A DNA stretch of 64,000 nucleotides from Tumebacillus sp. BK434 (lineage in GTDB: Bacteria > Bacillota > Bacilli > Tumebacillales > Tumebacillaceae): contig NZ_SLXS01000001.1 in NCBI RefSeq assembly GCF_004340785.1, positions 868,001 through 932,000 of the forward strand. Direction: 5' to 3'. Under the pieces are notes generated by a model. It saw nothing but the letters and a program-made list of their open reading frames with translations. It was not told where the DNA came from and did no database searches. Below, one piece after another: positions 32,683-42,029 of this stretch (the stretch's first letter is position 1; every line of letters begins with the position of its first letter). Both the position numbers and the translations under genes were made by a program.

Positions 32683-33555
32683 TTATTTGGAGCGCATGAA
32701 CTCCAAGATTTCCTCGTCGATCTGGCTGTCTTCCCGCCAGCGCGTGTCAAAATTTTCAACGGCGCAGTAGTCCTGCAACGCTTTTTTCACCACGTCGTCG
32801 TAGCTGCTGTACGCACCGTCCGCTGTCAGGTACTCCATGCGGGTCAGGTGCCCGACCAGCTCGTTCAGCACGTCGCCTTCAATCGGGCGCAGCTTGTTCG
32901 GGTCGGTCTCCCCCATGTACAGGCGGTGCAGCTTGAGCAGGCGCTTCAGTTCCTGCGTCGGCGCCGGATGGTCATCGACGCGCAGGTCGACATAGCGGTC
33001 GATGTGGCCGTCATACGCACCTTTTTCTTTCACGACGTACAAGGCAGCCCCTTGCTTGCCACGCTTGTCGCCGCCCGCTTCGTCGCCTGCGATCAGCGCT
33101 GCCAGCAGGCGGTCGGCCAGATCGCCGCGCGCATACTGGAAGGAGATTGCCATCGCGTCGAGCACTTCCGGCCCGGCCAGCAGGTTGCCCTGGCAGGTGA
33201 AGCCTTCGCCGATGTGATGGAAGGCGAAGTCGTGGCACTCTTTGCCGGTAAACGCCGCTGCGTTGCCGTGGCGGTCGACGATGCCGACCTGGCGCCAGTC
33301 TTTGCCTTCATCATTTGCCAAAAGCAGTTGCAGCGTCTCCTGCGCTGTCTTGCCTTCCGCGAGCAGCTTCAGACCGTCCGGGCCAAAACCGGTGTTCGCC
33401 CAAGACTGGGTCGCCACCGCGCCGACGTTAGCCTGTGCCCATGGCACGATCGAGCCGACCGCTAAAAATTTCGAAGCGACGGCGACGCCGATCTCCCCCG
33501 TTTTGGGGTCGCAGGCGACGATGGAAAAGGTGTGGATCAAACGATCACTGCGCAT
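32683..33555 (-). CDS. DUF1028 protein (Ntn-hydrolase-like), paralogue 1
   Basis: 290 residues. HTFSIVACDPKTGEIGVAVASKFLAVGSIVPWAQANVGAVATQSWAN is the DUF1028 core, with QVGIVDRHGNAAAFTG, CQGNLLAG and AGGDKRGKQGAAL following. The fold is thought to be of the Ntn-hydrolase type; function unknown. The last 75 residues (from KRLLKLHRLYMGETDPNKL) are an added helical tail, likewise found in the longer members. It starts 23 bases after the acyl-CoA synthetase and is co-transcribed. A second copy is at 45917. Confidence 0.9.
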   Translation of the reverse strand: MRSDRLIHTFSIVACDPKTGEIGVAVASKFLAVGSIVPWAQANVGAVATQSWANTGFGPDGLKLLAEGKTAQETLQLLLANDEGKDWRQVGIVDRHGNAAAFTGKECHDFAFHHIGEGFTCQGNLLAGPEVLDAMAISFQYARGDLADRLLAALIAGDEAGGDKRGKQGAALYVVKEKGAYDGHIDRYVDLRVDDHPAPTQELKRLLKLHRLYMGETDPNKLRPIEGDVLNELVGHLTRMEYLTADGAYSSYDDVVKKALQDYCAVENFDTRWREDSQIDEEILEFMRSK

Positions 33556-33578
33556 GTATGGTTGCCTCCAATCAGCGA

Positions 33579-35195
33579 TTAGCGCGCTTTGTCTCGTTCC
33601 GCAGCGCGCAGTTCGACGCGGCGGATCTTGCCCGACGTGGTCTTCGGCAAGCTGTCAACAAATTCGATGGCGCGCGGATATTTATAAGGAGCGGTCAGGT
33701 TCTTGACATGCTCTTGCAGTTCTTTCACTTTCGCGTCAGACGCCTGTTCCGGGCGCTTGAGCACGACGAACGCTTTGACGATGTGACCGCGGTCCGGGTC
33801 GGGCGCTGCGACCGCTGCGCACTCGGCAACGTCCGGGTGCTGCACGAGCGCGTCTTCCACTTCGAACGGCCCGATCGTGTAGCCGGACGAGATGATGATG
33901 TCGTCCGCACGTCCTTCGAACCAGATGTAGCCGTCTGCGTCGACTTTCCCTTGGTCACCGGTGACATACCAGTCGCCGCGGAACGCGCGTCCGGTGCGCT
34001 CGGCGTCGTTCAGGTAGCCTTGGAAGAGGATCGGCGCGTCTTTGTGCACAGCGATGTCGCCGACGGAGCCGGTTGGCACGACGTTGCCGTCTTCGTCGAT
34101 GATCCCGATGTTCACGCCCGGCGACGGACGGCCCATCGAGCCGGGACGAACATCAAGACCGACAAAGTTGCCGACGAGCAGCGAGTTCTCCGTCTGGCCG
34201 TAGCCGTCGCGGACGGTGATGCCAAGGTGCTTTTGGAACGCGTCGATCACTTCGCGGTTCAACGGCTCCCCGGCGGAGCAGGCGCTGCGCAGCGCCTGCG
34301 GCTTGAAGCGCTCCATGTTGTCGACTTTCGCCATCAAGCGGTATTCGGTCGGCGTCGAGCACAACACGGCGATCGGGTGCTTGGCGAGCAGGCTGAGGTA
34401 CGTTTCCGGGTTGAAGCGGCCGGCGTAGACGAACGCGGTGCCGCCTTTGCCGAGGATGGAGACGAACGGGCTCCAGATCCATTTCGCCCAGCCCGGTCCT
34501 GCCGTCGCCCAGGCCATCTCGCCCGGCTGCACGTCAAACCAGTACGTTGCAGAAATTTTTTGATGTGCGTACGGCCAGGCGTGCGTGTGGATGACGCCTT
34601 TCGGGCCGCCGGTGGTGCCGGATGTATAGGACAGGAACGCCATCTCGTCGGAGCGGGTCTCGACCGCCGTGAACTCGGTGGATTCGTCGGCGACGAGCGC
34701 TTCGTACGACGTCCAGCCCGCTTTCTCACTGCCGACGATGACGAAGGTGGTCAGGGTCGGGCACTGCTCGCGGATCTGGTCGACTTCGGAGGTGATGTCG
34801 CCAAAGGCGATCACCGCTTGGGCTCCGGCGTGGTTGGCGCGGTATTCGATATCTTTCGGGCGCAGCATCTCCGAGCCCGGCATGACGACTGTGCCCGATT
34901 TGATCAGGCCGAGGTAGACGATGTACGCTTCCAGCGAGCGCGGCAGCAGCACGATCGCGCGGGCGCCGCGGGTCAGGCCGAGCTTCTGCACCGCGTTCGC
35001 CCAGCGGTTGGACGCTGTCTTCAGCGCTCCGTATGTAAGCTGCAAAACGTCGCCAGCTTCGTTCTCCCAATGCACGGCGAGCTGGTCGGGATGCAAGTCC
35101 GCGTAGTCGTCCACCTGCTTCGCAAAGTTGTACATCTCCGGCACATCTAGTGTGAAGGCTTTCACTTGTTGTTCGTATGCTTTGTCAATGGTCAT
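33579..35195 (-). CDS. AMP-forming acyl-CoA synthetase (medium/short-chain type)
   Basis: 538 residues of the ANL superfamily: activates a carboxylate as acyl-AMP then thioester with CoA. Core motifs: LSYTSGTTGGPKGVIHTH (A3), DGYGQTE (A5), DWYVTGDQGKVDADGYIWFEGRADDIIISSGYTIGP (A7-A8), and KTTSGKIRRVELR with the catalytic A10 Lys. Closest in style to acetyl/propionyl/medium-chain synthetases such as MbcS or Acs-like AcsM. GAGGAGGTTTGCAGCATC precedes the ATG. First gene of a unit with the DUF1028 gene. Confidence 0.9.
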   Translation of the reverse strand: MTIDKAYEQQVKAFTLDVPEMYNFAKQVDDYADLHPDQLAVHWENEAGDVLQLTYGALKTASNRWANAVQKLGLTRGARAIVLLPRSLEAYIVYLGLIKSGTVVMPGSEMLRPKDIEYRANHAGAQAVIAFGDITSEVDQIREQCPTLTTFVIVGSEKAGWTSYEALVADESTEFTAVETRSDEMAFLSYTSGTTGGPKGVIHTHAWPYAHQKISATYWFDVQPGEMAWATAGPGWAKWIWSPFVSILGKGGTAFVYAGRFNPETYLSLLAKHPIAVLCSTPTEYRLMAKVDNMERFKPQALRSACSAGEPLNREVIDAFQKHLGITVRDGYGQTENSLLVGNFVGLDVRPGSMGRPSPGVNIGIIDEDGNVVPTGSVGDIAVHKDAPILFQGYLNDAERTGRAFRGDWYVTGDQGKVDADGYIWFEGRADDIIISSGYTIGPFEVEDALVQHPDVAECAAVAAPDPDRGHIVKAFVVLKRPEQASDAKVKELQEHVKNLTAPYKYPRAIEFVDSLPKTTSGKIRRVELRAAERDKAR

Positions 35196-35311
35196 GATGC
35201 TGCAAACCTCCTCGATGCTCCTCAGTGATTCGTTTACTCACGTACTACTAGTTCCACGATTTGCGCGAACATTCCTGCAATACGACAAGAAAGTTGAGAG
35301 AAGAATGCAAT

Positions 35312-35345
35312 AAAAAAGAGCCTCTTCGCTGCGAGACTCTTTTTG
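35312..35345 (-). terminator. HU gene terminator
   Basis: AAAAAAGAGCCTC / GAGACTCTTTTT stem; usable both ways, mainly for hbs. Confidence 0.8.
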
Positions 35346-35353
35346 TATGTATA

Positions 35354-35626
35354 TTACTTGATGGAATCTTTGAATTGCTTGCCCGGTTTGAATGCCGGAA
35401 CCTTCGCTGCAGCGATATCGATCTCTTCGCCGGTTTGCGGGTTGCGACCTTTGCGAGCGGAACGCTCACGGACTTCGAAGTTGCCGAAGCCGATCAGTTG
35501 CACCTTGTCACCGGATGCCAGCGCTTCTACGATACCGTCGAACACTGCATCTACCGCGCTCGCAGCATCCTTCTTGGAAAGGTCCGCCTTTTCAGCTACG
35601 AGGTTGACCAGATCTGTCTTGTTCAT
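35354..35626 (-). CDS. hbs: DNA-binding protein HU
   Basis: 90 residues, full length. [21 protein letters not shown] start, [23 protein letters not shown] beta-arm with the DNA-intercalating proline, and [15 protein letters not shown] end. Nucleoid-associated dimer, essential in Bacillus. GAGGAGGTG precedes the ATG. Follows spoIVA as in Bacillus. Confidence 0.98.
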   Translation of the reverse strand: MNKTDLVNLVAEKADLSKKDAASAVDAVFDGIVEALASGDKVQLIGFGNFEVRERSARKGRNPQTGEEIDIAAAKVPAFKPGKQFKDSIK

Positions 35627-35800
35627 GACCTATTACACCTCCTCTGCTATTACCTTTGTTAGCAAGAAAACGCGATTCTATACGTGTCTGCCAAAGGTTT
35701 CTATCAGAATCTATGGGTCATTATATGGCATGTTTTATCAAATGTCTAGTTACGACCCTAGCATCGGGACTTTTGACTCATTTTATACGGCTGAGAAGCG

Positions 35801-35829
35801 CAAAAAAGCACAGGAAATCCTGTGCTTCT
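35801..35829 (-). terminator. spoIVA terminator
   Basis: AAGCACAGGA / TCCTGTGCTT with TTTTTTG on the minus strand, 15 bases after the stop. Confidence 0.9.
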
Positions 35830-35843
35830 GTGCGGTATTTCGA

Positions 35844-37322
35844 TTAAAGAATGATCGCAATCAGTCCGCCGCTGCCTTCGTTGATGATGCGTTCCAAGGT
35901 TTCTTTCAGCTTATACTGCGCGTTTTCCGGCATCATCGAGAGCTTCGCCGAGATGCCTTCGCGCACGATCGCAGCCAGCGATTTGCCGAAGATGTCAGAA
36001 TCCCAGATCTTGAGCGGATCTTCTTCGAAGTCCTGCATCAGGTAGCGCACCAGCTCTTCCGACTGCTTCTCCGTGCCGACGATCGGTGCGAATTCGCTTT
36101 CCACATCGACGCGGATCATGTGGATCGACGGCGCGGTCGCCTTCAGGCGCACCCCGAAGCGGGAGCCTTGACGGATCAGCTCCGGCTCGTCGAGCGTCAT
36201 TTCTTCCAGCACCGGCGGCGCGATCCCGTACCCGGTCAGGCGCACCATGCGCAACGCTTCGGCCACTTTGTCGTATTCGCGTTTGGCGTAGGTGAAGTCT
36301 TTCATCAGCTGCAGCAGGTGGTCTTTGCCGCGGATCTCCACGCCGACCACTTCGGTCAGCACTTGATCGTACAGCTCATCGGGCGCGATCAGGTCGATGT
36401 CGGCCACACCGTGACCCATATCCATGTTCGCCAGCGCCGCACGGGCGACGAACTCAAATTCGCCGAAGTGTGCGACCACGCGGTCGATGTCGCGCAGGCG
36501 GCGGATGTCTTTGACCGTCTCGCGGACGCATTCTTCAAAGTTGGAGCGCAGCCAGTGCTCCTGGTCGAGCACCATCACCCAGCTCGGGAGGTTGACGTTG
36601 ACTTCGTGTACGGGGAACTCGTAGAGAGCTTCGCGCAGGACGTTCATGATGTCTTCCTGGCGCATCCCCTGCACCGACAGCGCGATGACCGGCTGGTCGT
36701 ATTTTTCCATCAGCTCTTGGCGCAGCGCTTCGGCGCGCTCAGAGTGCGGTTCGGTCGAGTTGATGACGATAACAAACGGTTTGCCCATCTCTTTCAGTTC
36801 CGCGATGACGCGCTCTTCCGCTTCGATGTAGGAGTCGCGGTCGATCTCGGCGATCGAACCGTCGGTGGTGACGACCAGACCGATCGTCGAGTGGTCCGCG
36901 ATGACTTTGCGCGTACCGACTTCGGCCGCTTCCTGGAACGGAATCGGCTCGTCGAACCACGGCGTCGTGACCATGCGCGGGCCGTTTTCATCTTCGTAGC
37001 CGCGTGCGCCTTCGACGCAATAGCCTACGCAGTCCACGAGGCGGACGTTGATGTCCAGCCCTTCTGCAACGCCGATTTCAACCGCCTGGTTCGGGATGAA
37101 TTTCGGCTCGGTGGTCATGATGGTCTTTCCGGCAGCCGATTGCGGCAACTCGTCTGTTGCGCGTACGCGGTCCGCCTCTTCCTTGATGTTCGGAAGGACG
37201 ATCAGCTCCATAAACTTCTTGATAAAAGTAGATTTCCCCGTACGGACAGGGCCCACGACACCCAGATAGATGTCGCCTCCGGTCCGTTCCGCGATGTCTT
37301 TGAAAATGTCGAACTTTTCCAC
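35844..37322 (-). CDS. spoIVA: Stage IV sporulation protein A (spore coat ATPase)
   Basis: 492 residues, the length of SpoIVA in Bacillus. The GTPase-derived ATPase domain has GVVGPVRTGKSTFIKKFM (P-loop) and DCVGYCVEGARGY; the C-terminal part ends NEGSGGLIAIIL, where the forespore-membrane and SpoVM contacts lie. It polymerises on the forespore surface as the basement layer of the coat. The start is GTG (GTGGAAAAG) after AAGGAGGG. Expressed in the mother cell under sigma-E in Bacillus; I did not confirm the promoter here. Confidence 0.98.
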   Translation of the reverse strand: MEKFDIFKDIAERTGGDIYLGVVGPVRTGKSTFIKKFMELIVLPNIKEEADRVRATDELPQSAAGKTIMTTEPKFIPNQAVEIGVAEGLDINVRLVDCVGYCVEGARGYEDENGPRMVTTPWFDEPIPFQEAAEVGTRKVIADHSTIGLVVTTDGSIAEIDRDSYIEAEERVIAELKEMGKPFVIVINSTEPHSERAEALRQELMEKYDQPVIALSVQGMRQEDIMNVLREALYEFPVHEVNVNLPSWVMVLDQEHWLRSNFEECVRETVKDIRRLRDIDRVVAHFGEFEFVARAALANMDMGHGVADIDLIAPDELYDQVLTEVVGVEIRGKDHLLQLMKDFTYAKREYDKVAEALRMVRLTGYGIAPPVLEEMTLDEPELIRQGSRFGVRLKATAPSIHMIRVDVESEFAPIVGTEKQSEELVRYLMQDFEEDPLKIWDSDIFGKSLAAIVREGISAKLSMMPENAQYKLKETLERIINEGSGGLIAIIL

Positions 37323-37581
37323 TCTGTTCCCTCCTTATTCTGATCGGCGATGACTCTGTACGCGAACCCCGTGAGCCGATCCCTCCCCTTGAAAGGCGAA
37401 TACGGCATCTATCAAAGCCGAAACTCAAACTCTCCCAATTGGACAGTACATGTATATGACCCGGGAACGAGATTATGCTGATCAGGCTCCGCGATTTTGT
37501 CCAACCCTCTTGGGATGTGCTATGGTTCTACTCTATGACGCGGTATGGAGAAGTAGAACAAGCCCCCGTATCCCTTTTCAC
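37323..37581. other. spoIVA upstream region
   Basis: No gene. It should carry the sporulation promoter; no confident -35/-10 pair was recognised. Confidence 0.4.
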
Positions 37582-37620
37582 AAAAAAAAAGACATCCGGG
37601 AAGATTGCCTCCCGAATGTC
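37582..37620 (-). terminator. lipM terminator
   Basis: GACATTCGGGAG / CTTCCCGGATGTC with nine Ts on the minus strand. Confidence 0.9.
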
Positions 37621-37633
37621 ATGATATGTCAGG

Positions 37634-38464
37634 TTATTTTCTATAATTCCACGAATCTGCGCCATATTTGTCACGCACCAACTGCTCGGCCAGCTCCTGC
37701 TCAAACGGAGTCAGCCCCGCCGCTTCCAGTTGCACGCCAAGCCCGCGCGCGAACCCGGTGGTGAACGCTGTGACGGCCTGCTCGTAGGAGATCACCTGGC
37801 CGGAAAAGTCCTTGATCGACACGGCGCGCTCTTTGAACGTCTCCATCATCCGCTCTCGGATGCGCTCGGAGGAAAACGTCAGCACGGAGAACAGCAGCTC
37901 CGCGTCAAGATCTAAGAGAATCGAGCCGTGCTGCAGAATCGTATGCAATTGCCGCACCTGGGCGCTGCCGACCACCTTGCGGCCTTCGACGACCAGCTCG
38001 TACCACGACGGCGAATCGAAGCAGGCTGCCGAGCCCATCGACTCGAACTTCTTCTTCTCCTCTTCGTCGGCGAGCGAGACCATCTCCGCCTGCAAGCCCA
38101 GTTCGCGGAACCCTTCCAACAGCCCCATCGACAAGACGCGGTAGCTTTCGTTGACCGACGTCGGCATCATCGGATGCGACTCGGAGACGATCACCGAGTA
38201 GGTCAGTTCCTGATCGTGCAGCACCGCGCGCCCGCCGGTCGGGCGGCGCACGAAGCCGAGGCCCTTGGCTTGTAATGCGTCAAAATTAACCTCTTTCGCC
38301 GAACGCTGAAAATAGCCGATCGACAGGGTCGCCGGGTCCCAGCCAAAAAAACGAATAGTCGGAGGCACAAGCCCCCGACTATGAGCGTTTAGAATGGCTT
38401 CATCGACCGCCATGTTCCAGGCGGGACCCGAGAATCCAGTATTCAAAACGCGCCACGTTTCCAT
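37634..38464 (-). CDS. lipM: Octanoyltransferase LipM
   Basis: 276 residues of the biotin/lipoate ligase fold. WNMAVDEAIL, RFFGWDPATLSIGYFQ, RRPTGGRAVLHDQELTYSVI and GSAACFDSPSWYELVVEGRKVVGSAQ are family blocks, with Cys148 the acyl-thioester nucleophile and Lys163 the conserved lysine that LipM needs. It moves octanoate from ACP to GcvH. The gcvH gene is its neighbour (10 bases before), a good match to the B. subtilis relay in which LipL then passes octanoate from GcvH to E2 subunits. Confidence 0.92.
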   Translation of the reverse strand: METWRVLNTGFSGPAWNMAVDEAILNAHSRGLVPPTIRFFGWDPATLSIGYFQRSAKEVNFDALQAKGLGFVRRPTGGRAVLHDQELTYSVIVSESHPMMPTSVNESYRVLSMGLLEGFRELGLQAEMVSLADEEEKKKFESMGSAACFDSPSWYELVVEGRKVVGSAQVRQLHTILQHGSILLDLDAELLFSVLTFSSERIRERMMETFKERAVSIKDFSGQVISYEQAVTAFTTGFARGLGVQLEAAGLTPFEQELAEQLVRDKYGADSWNYRK

Positions 38465-38474
38465 TGCAGACAGC

Positions 38475-38858
38475 CTACTTGGAGATCAGCGCGGTGTACT
38501 CGTCAGCAGACAACAGGTTGTCCAGCTCCGCAGTATCCGTCAGTTCCACGACCAGCATCCAAGCGTCTTCATACGGAGATTCGTTGACTTTCTCCGGCGC
38601 GTCGTTCAGCGCAGCGTTGATTTCCACGATTTTGCCGGAAACCGGCGCGTAGAGGTCCGATACGGTCTTGACCGACTCAACCGTGCCAAACGTGGTGTTC
38701 GCCGTGATTTCGCCGCCATCTTCCGGCAGCTCCACGAAAACGATGTCACCCAGTTCGGACTGTGCAAAATCGGTGATCCCGATATATGCGCGGTTGCCGT
38801 CAACGCGTACCCATTCGTGTTCTTTGCTATACTTCAAATCGCTCGGTACGTTGCTCAC
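38475..38858 (-). CDS. gcvH: Glycine cleavage system H protein / lipoyl relay carrier
   Basis: 127 residues from the GTG at 38858, which follows [52 protein letters not shown] and [20 protein letters not shown] are diagnostic, with Lys64 the lipoylated residue. Besides glycine cleavage, it is the obligate octanoyl carrier in Bacillus-type lipoate synthesis. The P and T proteins are not in the window, so lipoate relay may be what keeps it here. Confidence 0.97.
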   Translation of the reverse strand: MSNVPSDLKYSKEHEWVRVDGNRAYIGITDFAQSELGDIVFVELPEDGGEITANTTFGTVESVKTVSDLYAPVSGKIVEINAALNDAPEKVNESPYEDAWMLVVELTDTAELDNLLSADEYTALISK

Positions 38859-38938
38859 AATGATTCCTCCTTGCACCATCAAAAAAAGTTTCCAAACTAT
38901 CGCCTATTGTACCAGATCATACCGCTGTCTCACAACAC

Positions 38939-39979
38939 TTAGGATTCCCAAGTCAGCGGCACGGCCGAAGCGACTTCTTCCATCTCGTGGCTGCGGCGGC
39001 GACCCATCAGGTCTTCCACCGCCACGCGCGGCGATTTGCCAGCGAACAGCAGGTTGTACAAGGCATCGGTGATCGGCATCTCCACGCCGCGCTCCGCTGC
39101 GATCTTGTACGCAGCTTTCGTCGCGCGCACGCCTTCGACGACCATGCCCATCTGGTCGAGCACTTCCTGCAGGCTCTTGCCTTGTCCCAGCGCGAAGCCG
39201 GCCCGATAGTTGCGGCTGTGCAGCGACGTGCAGGTGGCGATCAGATCACCGACCCCGGCCAGCCCGGTCAAGGTCATCTGCGACGCGCCCATCGACACGC
39301 CGAGGCGCACGATCTCCGTGATACCGCGCGTCATCAGCGCAGCCTTGGTGTTGTCCCCGTAGCCGAGGCCGTCGGAGATGCCGGCGCCGAGTGCGATGAT
39401 GTTCTTCAGCGCCCCGCCGATCTCTGTGCCGATGACGTCCGGGTTGGTGTAGACGCGAAAATACGGCGTCATCAGCAGATCTTGGAAGCCTTCAGCCGTG
39501 CGTTGGCTGCGCGAGGCGGAGACGACGGTGGTCGGAATCCGCCGCGACACCTCTTCGGCGTGCGACGGGCCGGAGATGACGGCGAAGCGCCCCGGATCGA
39601 TCTCCGCCAGCACTTCTTCCATCACCTCTGTCATCCGCTGCCCGGTGTCGAGGTCGAAGCCTTTGGTCGCATGCGCGACGCGAACATCCGGATCGAGGTG
39701 CGGCCGCATGCGCTGCAGCGTATCCCGGAACACCGAGGACGGGGTGACGACCAGCACCCATTTTTTGTCCCGCACCACTTCCGCGATGTCAGCAGATGCG
39801 CGAATCCCTGCATGGAGAGTCACATCCGGCAGATAGCGGCTGTTCGTATGGTCTCGGTTGATTTCATCCGCCTGTTCTTGACGGCGTGCATACAGGTCGA
39901 CTTCGCACCCTTTGTCGGCCAGCACATTGGCCAGCGCCGTGCCGAAGCTCCCTGCCCCGATGACAGCTACATGTTGCAT
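38939..39979 (-). CDS. gpsA: Glycerol-3-phosphate dehydrogenase [NAD(P)+]
   Basis: 346 residues from the ATG at 39979 (AAGGGGGG upstream). VAVIGAGSFGTALANVLA is the dinucleotide fold, followed by ISGPSHAEEV, IGTEIGGALKNIIALGAGI and GLAGVGDLIATCTSLHSRN. Makes sn-glycerol 3-phosphate for phospholipids; PlsY next door acylates the product. 14 bases after plsY. Confidence 0.97.
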   Translation of the reverse strand: MQHVAVIGAGSFGTALANVLADKGCEVDLYARRQEQADEINRDHTNSRYLPDVTLHAGIRASADIAEVVRDKKWVLVVTPSSVFRDTLQRMRPHLDPDVRVAHATKGFDLDTGQRMTEVMEEVLAEIDPGRFAVISGPSHAEEVSRRIPTTVVSASRSQRTAEGFQDLLMTPYFRVYTNPDVIGTEIGGALKNIIALGAGISDGLGYGDNTKAALMTRGITEIVRLGVSMGASQMTLTGLAGVGDLIATCTSLHSRNYRAGFALGQGKSLQEVLDQMGMVVEGVRATKAAYKIAAERGVEMPITDALYNLLFAGKSPRVAVEDLMGRRRSHEMEEVASAVPLTWES

Positions 39980-39993
39980 CAAGGGGTCCCCCC

Positions 39994-40584
39994 TTACGTT
40001 TTCGCTCCCAGCTTGTTCTCTCTCCCGGCCACCAGCCGGCCGATGTTCGAACGGTGCCGCCACAAGGACAGCACAAACGCCGCTGACGTGAACCACACGT
40101 ATTCGTGCGGCGCGTGCAGCAGATAGGTGAACAGCGGCAACAGCGCGGTAAACACCAGCGCGGCCAGTGATACATAGCGCAACCAGTACAGCATCATCAG
40201 CCCGAACGCTCCGGCGATCAGCGCCGGGACGGGCACCAATGCCAGCACCGCGCCGATCGTCGTCGCGATCCCTTTCCCGCCTCGAAAGCGGAAGAAGACC
40301 GGCCAATTATGGCCGAGGATCACGACGACCGCAGCACCGGCGACAAACAGTTCCGGCACAGCCAGCCATTTGCCGATCAGCACGGCGAGGACGCCTTTGA
40401 GCGCATCGAGCAGCAGCACGATCCCGGCCAACTTCGGCCCGAGAACGCGCATCGTGTTCGTCGCCCCGGCATTGCCGGAGCCGTGATCGCGGATGTCGAT
40501 CCCCGCGAATTTTTTCGCCAGAAGGGTCGATGTGGATATCGACCCGAGCAAATAGGCAGTCAACATGACAAAAAAGGCTGCCAC
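39994..40584 (-). CDS. plsY: Glycerol-3-phosphate acyltransferase PlsY
   Basis: 196 residues, five membrane helices. The three PlsY motifs are present: SISTSTLLAKKFAGIDIRDHGSGNAGATNTMR, GHNWPVFFRFRGGKGIATTIG and WRHRSNIGRL. Uses acyl-phosphate made by PlsX. GTG start with GGGGGAGAAT upstream. Between der and gpsA in a lipid/GTPase operon. Confidence 0.97.
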   Translation of the reverse strand: MAAFFVMLTAYLLGSISTSTLLAKKFAGIDIRDHGSGNAGATNTMRVLGPKLAGIVLLLDALKGVLAVLIGKWLAVPELFVAGAAVVVILGHNWPVFFRFRGGKGIATTIGAVLALVPVPALIAGAFGLMMLYWLRYVSLAALVFTALLPLFTYLLHAPHEYVWFTSAAFVLSLWRHRSNIGRLVAGRENKLGAKT

Positions 40585-40622
40585 ATTCTCTCCCCCGTTT
40601 CCCCTCTTGCTCTCTCCCGGTG

Positions 40623-41951
40623 TTAGTCTTTTTCGTCCTGCTTGCGCTTGCGGATGAACAGCTTGATCGGCGTGCCTTCGAATCCAAAAGCGGCGCGCAG
40701 CTTGTTCTCCAGATAGCGCTCATAGGAGAAGTGCATCAACTCCGGATCGTTGACAAAGACCGCGAACGACGGCGGGCGCACTGCGACCTGCGTCGAGTAG
40801 TAAACGCGGCACTTCTTGCCTTTGTCGGTCGGCGGTGCCACCATCGTCACCGCGTCTTCGATGATCGAGTTGACGGTCGACGTCGGAATCCGCATCGAGT
40901 GATTCTCCGCCGCCTGTTTGACCATGCCGAGGATCTTATGTACCCGCTGTTTCGTCTTCGCAGATACGAACAGCACTTCCGCCCACGGCATGAACGGAAA
41001 CTCCTTGCGAATCTGCTTTTCAAACTCGATCGCGGTCTTGTCGTTCTTCTCAATGACGTCCCATTTGTTGACGAGGATGAGGATCGCGCGACCCGCTTCC
41101 AGCGCATAACCGACGATCTTCTTGTCCTGCTCGATGATGCCTTCTTCGGCGTTGATGACCAGGCAGCAGACATCGCTGCGCTCGATCGCCGACATTGCGC
41201 GCATCACCGAATAGCGCTCCGTGTTCTCATACACCTTGCCGCGCTTGCGCATCCCGGCGGTGTCGATCAAGACGAAGTCCTGGCCATCGTACTGGAACTC
41301 GGTGTCGACCGCATCGCGGGTCGTGCCGGCGATCTCGGAGACCATGACGCGTTCCTCGCCGAGCAGCGAGTTGACGAGCGATGATTTGCCGACGTTCGGA
41401 CGCCCGATCATCGACACCTTGATCACATCTTCCGGATAGGTGGCATCGTAGTCTTCCGGGAAGTTCTTCGCGACTTCATCCAGCATGTCGCCAAGGCCCG
41501 TCCCGTGCGAGGTGGAGATGCCAAACGGCTCGCCGAAGCCGAGCTCGTAAAAGTCATAGACAGACTGCATCATGTTGGGGTTGTCCAATTTATTGACCGC
41601 GAGCACGATCGGCTTGCGCGTACGATACAAAATCTGCGCCACTTCTTTGTCGGCGTTGGTCACCCCGTCTTGTCCGTCGACAAGGAAGATGATCACGTCC
41701 GCTTCGTTCATCGCCAGTTCCGCCTGTTCGCGGATGCGGAACAGGATCTCGTCTTCTTCCCCGACTTCGATCCCGCCTGTATCAATCATACGAAACTTAT
41801 GCTCCAACCATTCCGAACTCGCATAAATTCGGTCGCGGGTCACACCCGGCCGGTCCTCGACGATGGAGATGCGCTCCCCGGCGAGACGGTTAAACAAGGT
41901 GGATTTCCCGACGTTCGGCCGGCCTACAATCGCAACCACTGGTGTTGGCAT
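40623..41951 (-). CDS. der: Ribosome-associated GTPase Der (EngA)
   Basis: 442 residues. Two tandem GTPase domains: first [15 protein letters not shown] with DTGGIE and NKLD, second [15 protein letters not shown] with DTAGMR and NKWD. A KH-like C-terminal domain ends RKRKQDEKD. Needed for 50S subunit assembly. Full length and intact. Confidence 0.98.
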   Translation of the reverse strand: MPTPVVAIVGRPNVGKSTLFNRLAGERISIVEDRPGVTRDRIYASSEWLEHKFRMIDTGGIEVGEEDEILFRIREQAELAMNEADVIIFLVDGQDGVTNADKEVAQILYRTRKPIVLAVNKLDNPNMMQSVYDFYELGFGEPFGISTSHGTGLGDMLDEVAKNFPEDYDATYPEDVIKVSMIGRPNVGKSSLVNSLLGEERVMVSEIAGTTRDAVDTEFQYDGQDFVLIDTAGMRKRGKVYENTERYSVMRAMSAIERSDVCCLVINAEEGIIEQDKKIVGYALEAGRAILILVNKWDVIEKNDKTAIEFEKQIRKEFPFMPWAEVLFVSAKTKQRVHKILGMVKQAAENHSMRIPTSTVNSIIEDAVTMVAPPTDKGKKCRVYYSTQVAVRPPSFAVFVNDPELMHFSYERYLENKLRAAFGFEGTPIKLFIRKRKQDEKD

Positions 41952-42029
41952 GGCAAAATCCCTGCCTTTCCTTTGTTTCTATAGAACGTTTGCCCAGTTT
42001 ACTATTATCCTCTAATAAAGATTGGTACG

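Noticed and set aside
33435-35150. 571-codon plus-strand frame over the acyl-CoA synthetase
   Set aside because: Shadow of the minus-strand gene; arginine-rich, no domain, no ribosome site.
35343-37343. 666-codon open frame on the plus strand across hbs and spoIVA
   Set aside because: Shadow: His/Arg/Phe-rich composition, spans two well-known minus-strand genes.
39980-40306. 109-codon upstream extension of gpsA
   Set aside because: Overlaps plsY, has a non-protein-like composition, and the ATG at 39979 has its own ribosome site and starts the NAD-binding fold.
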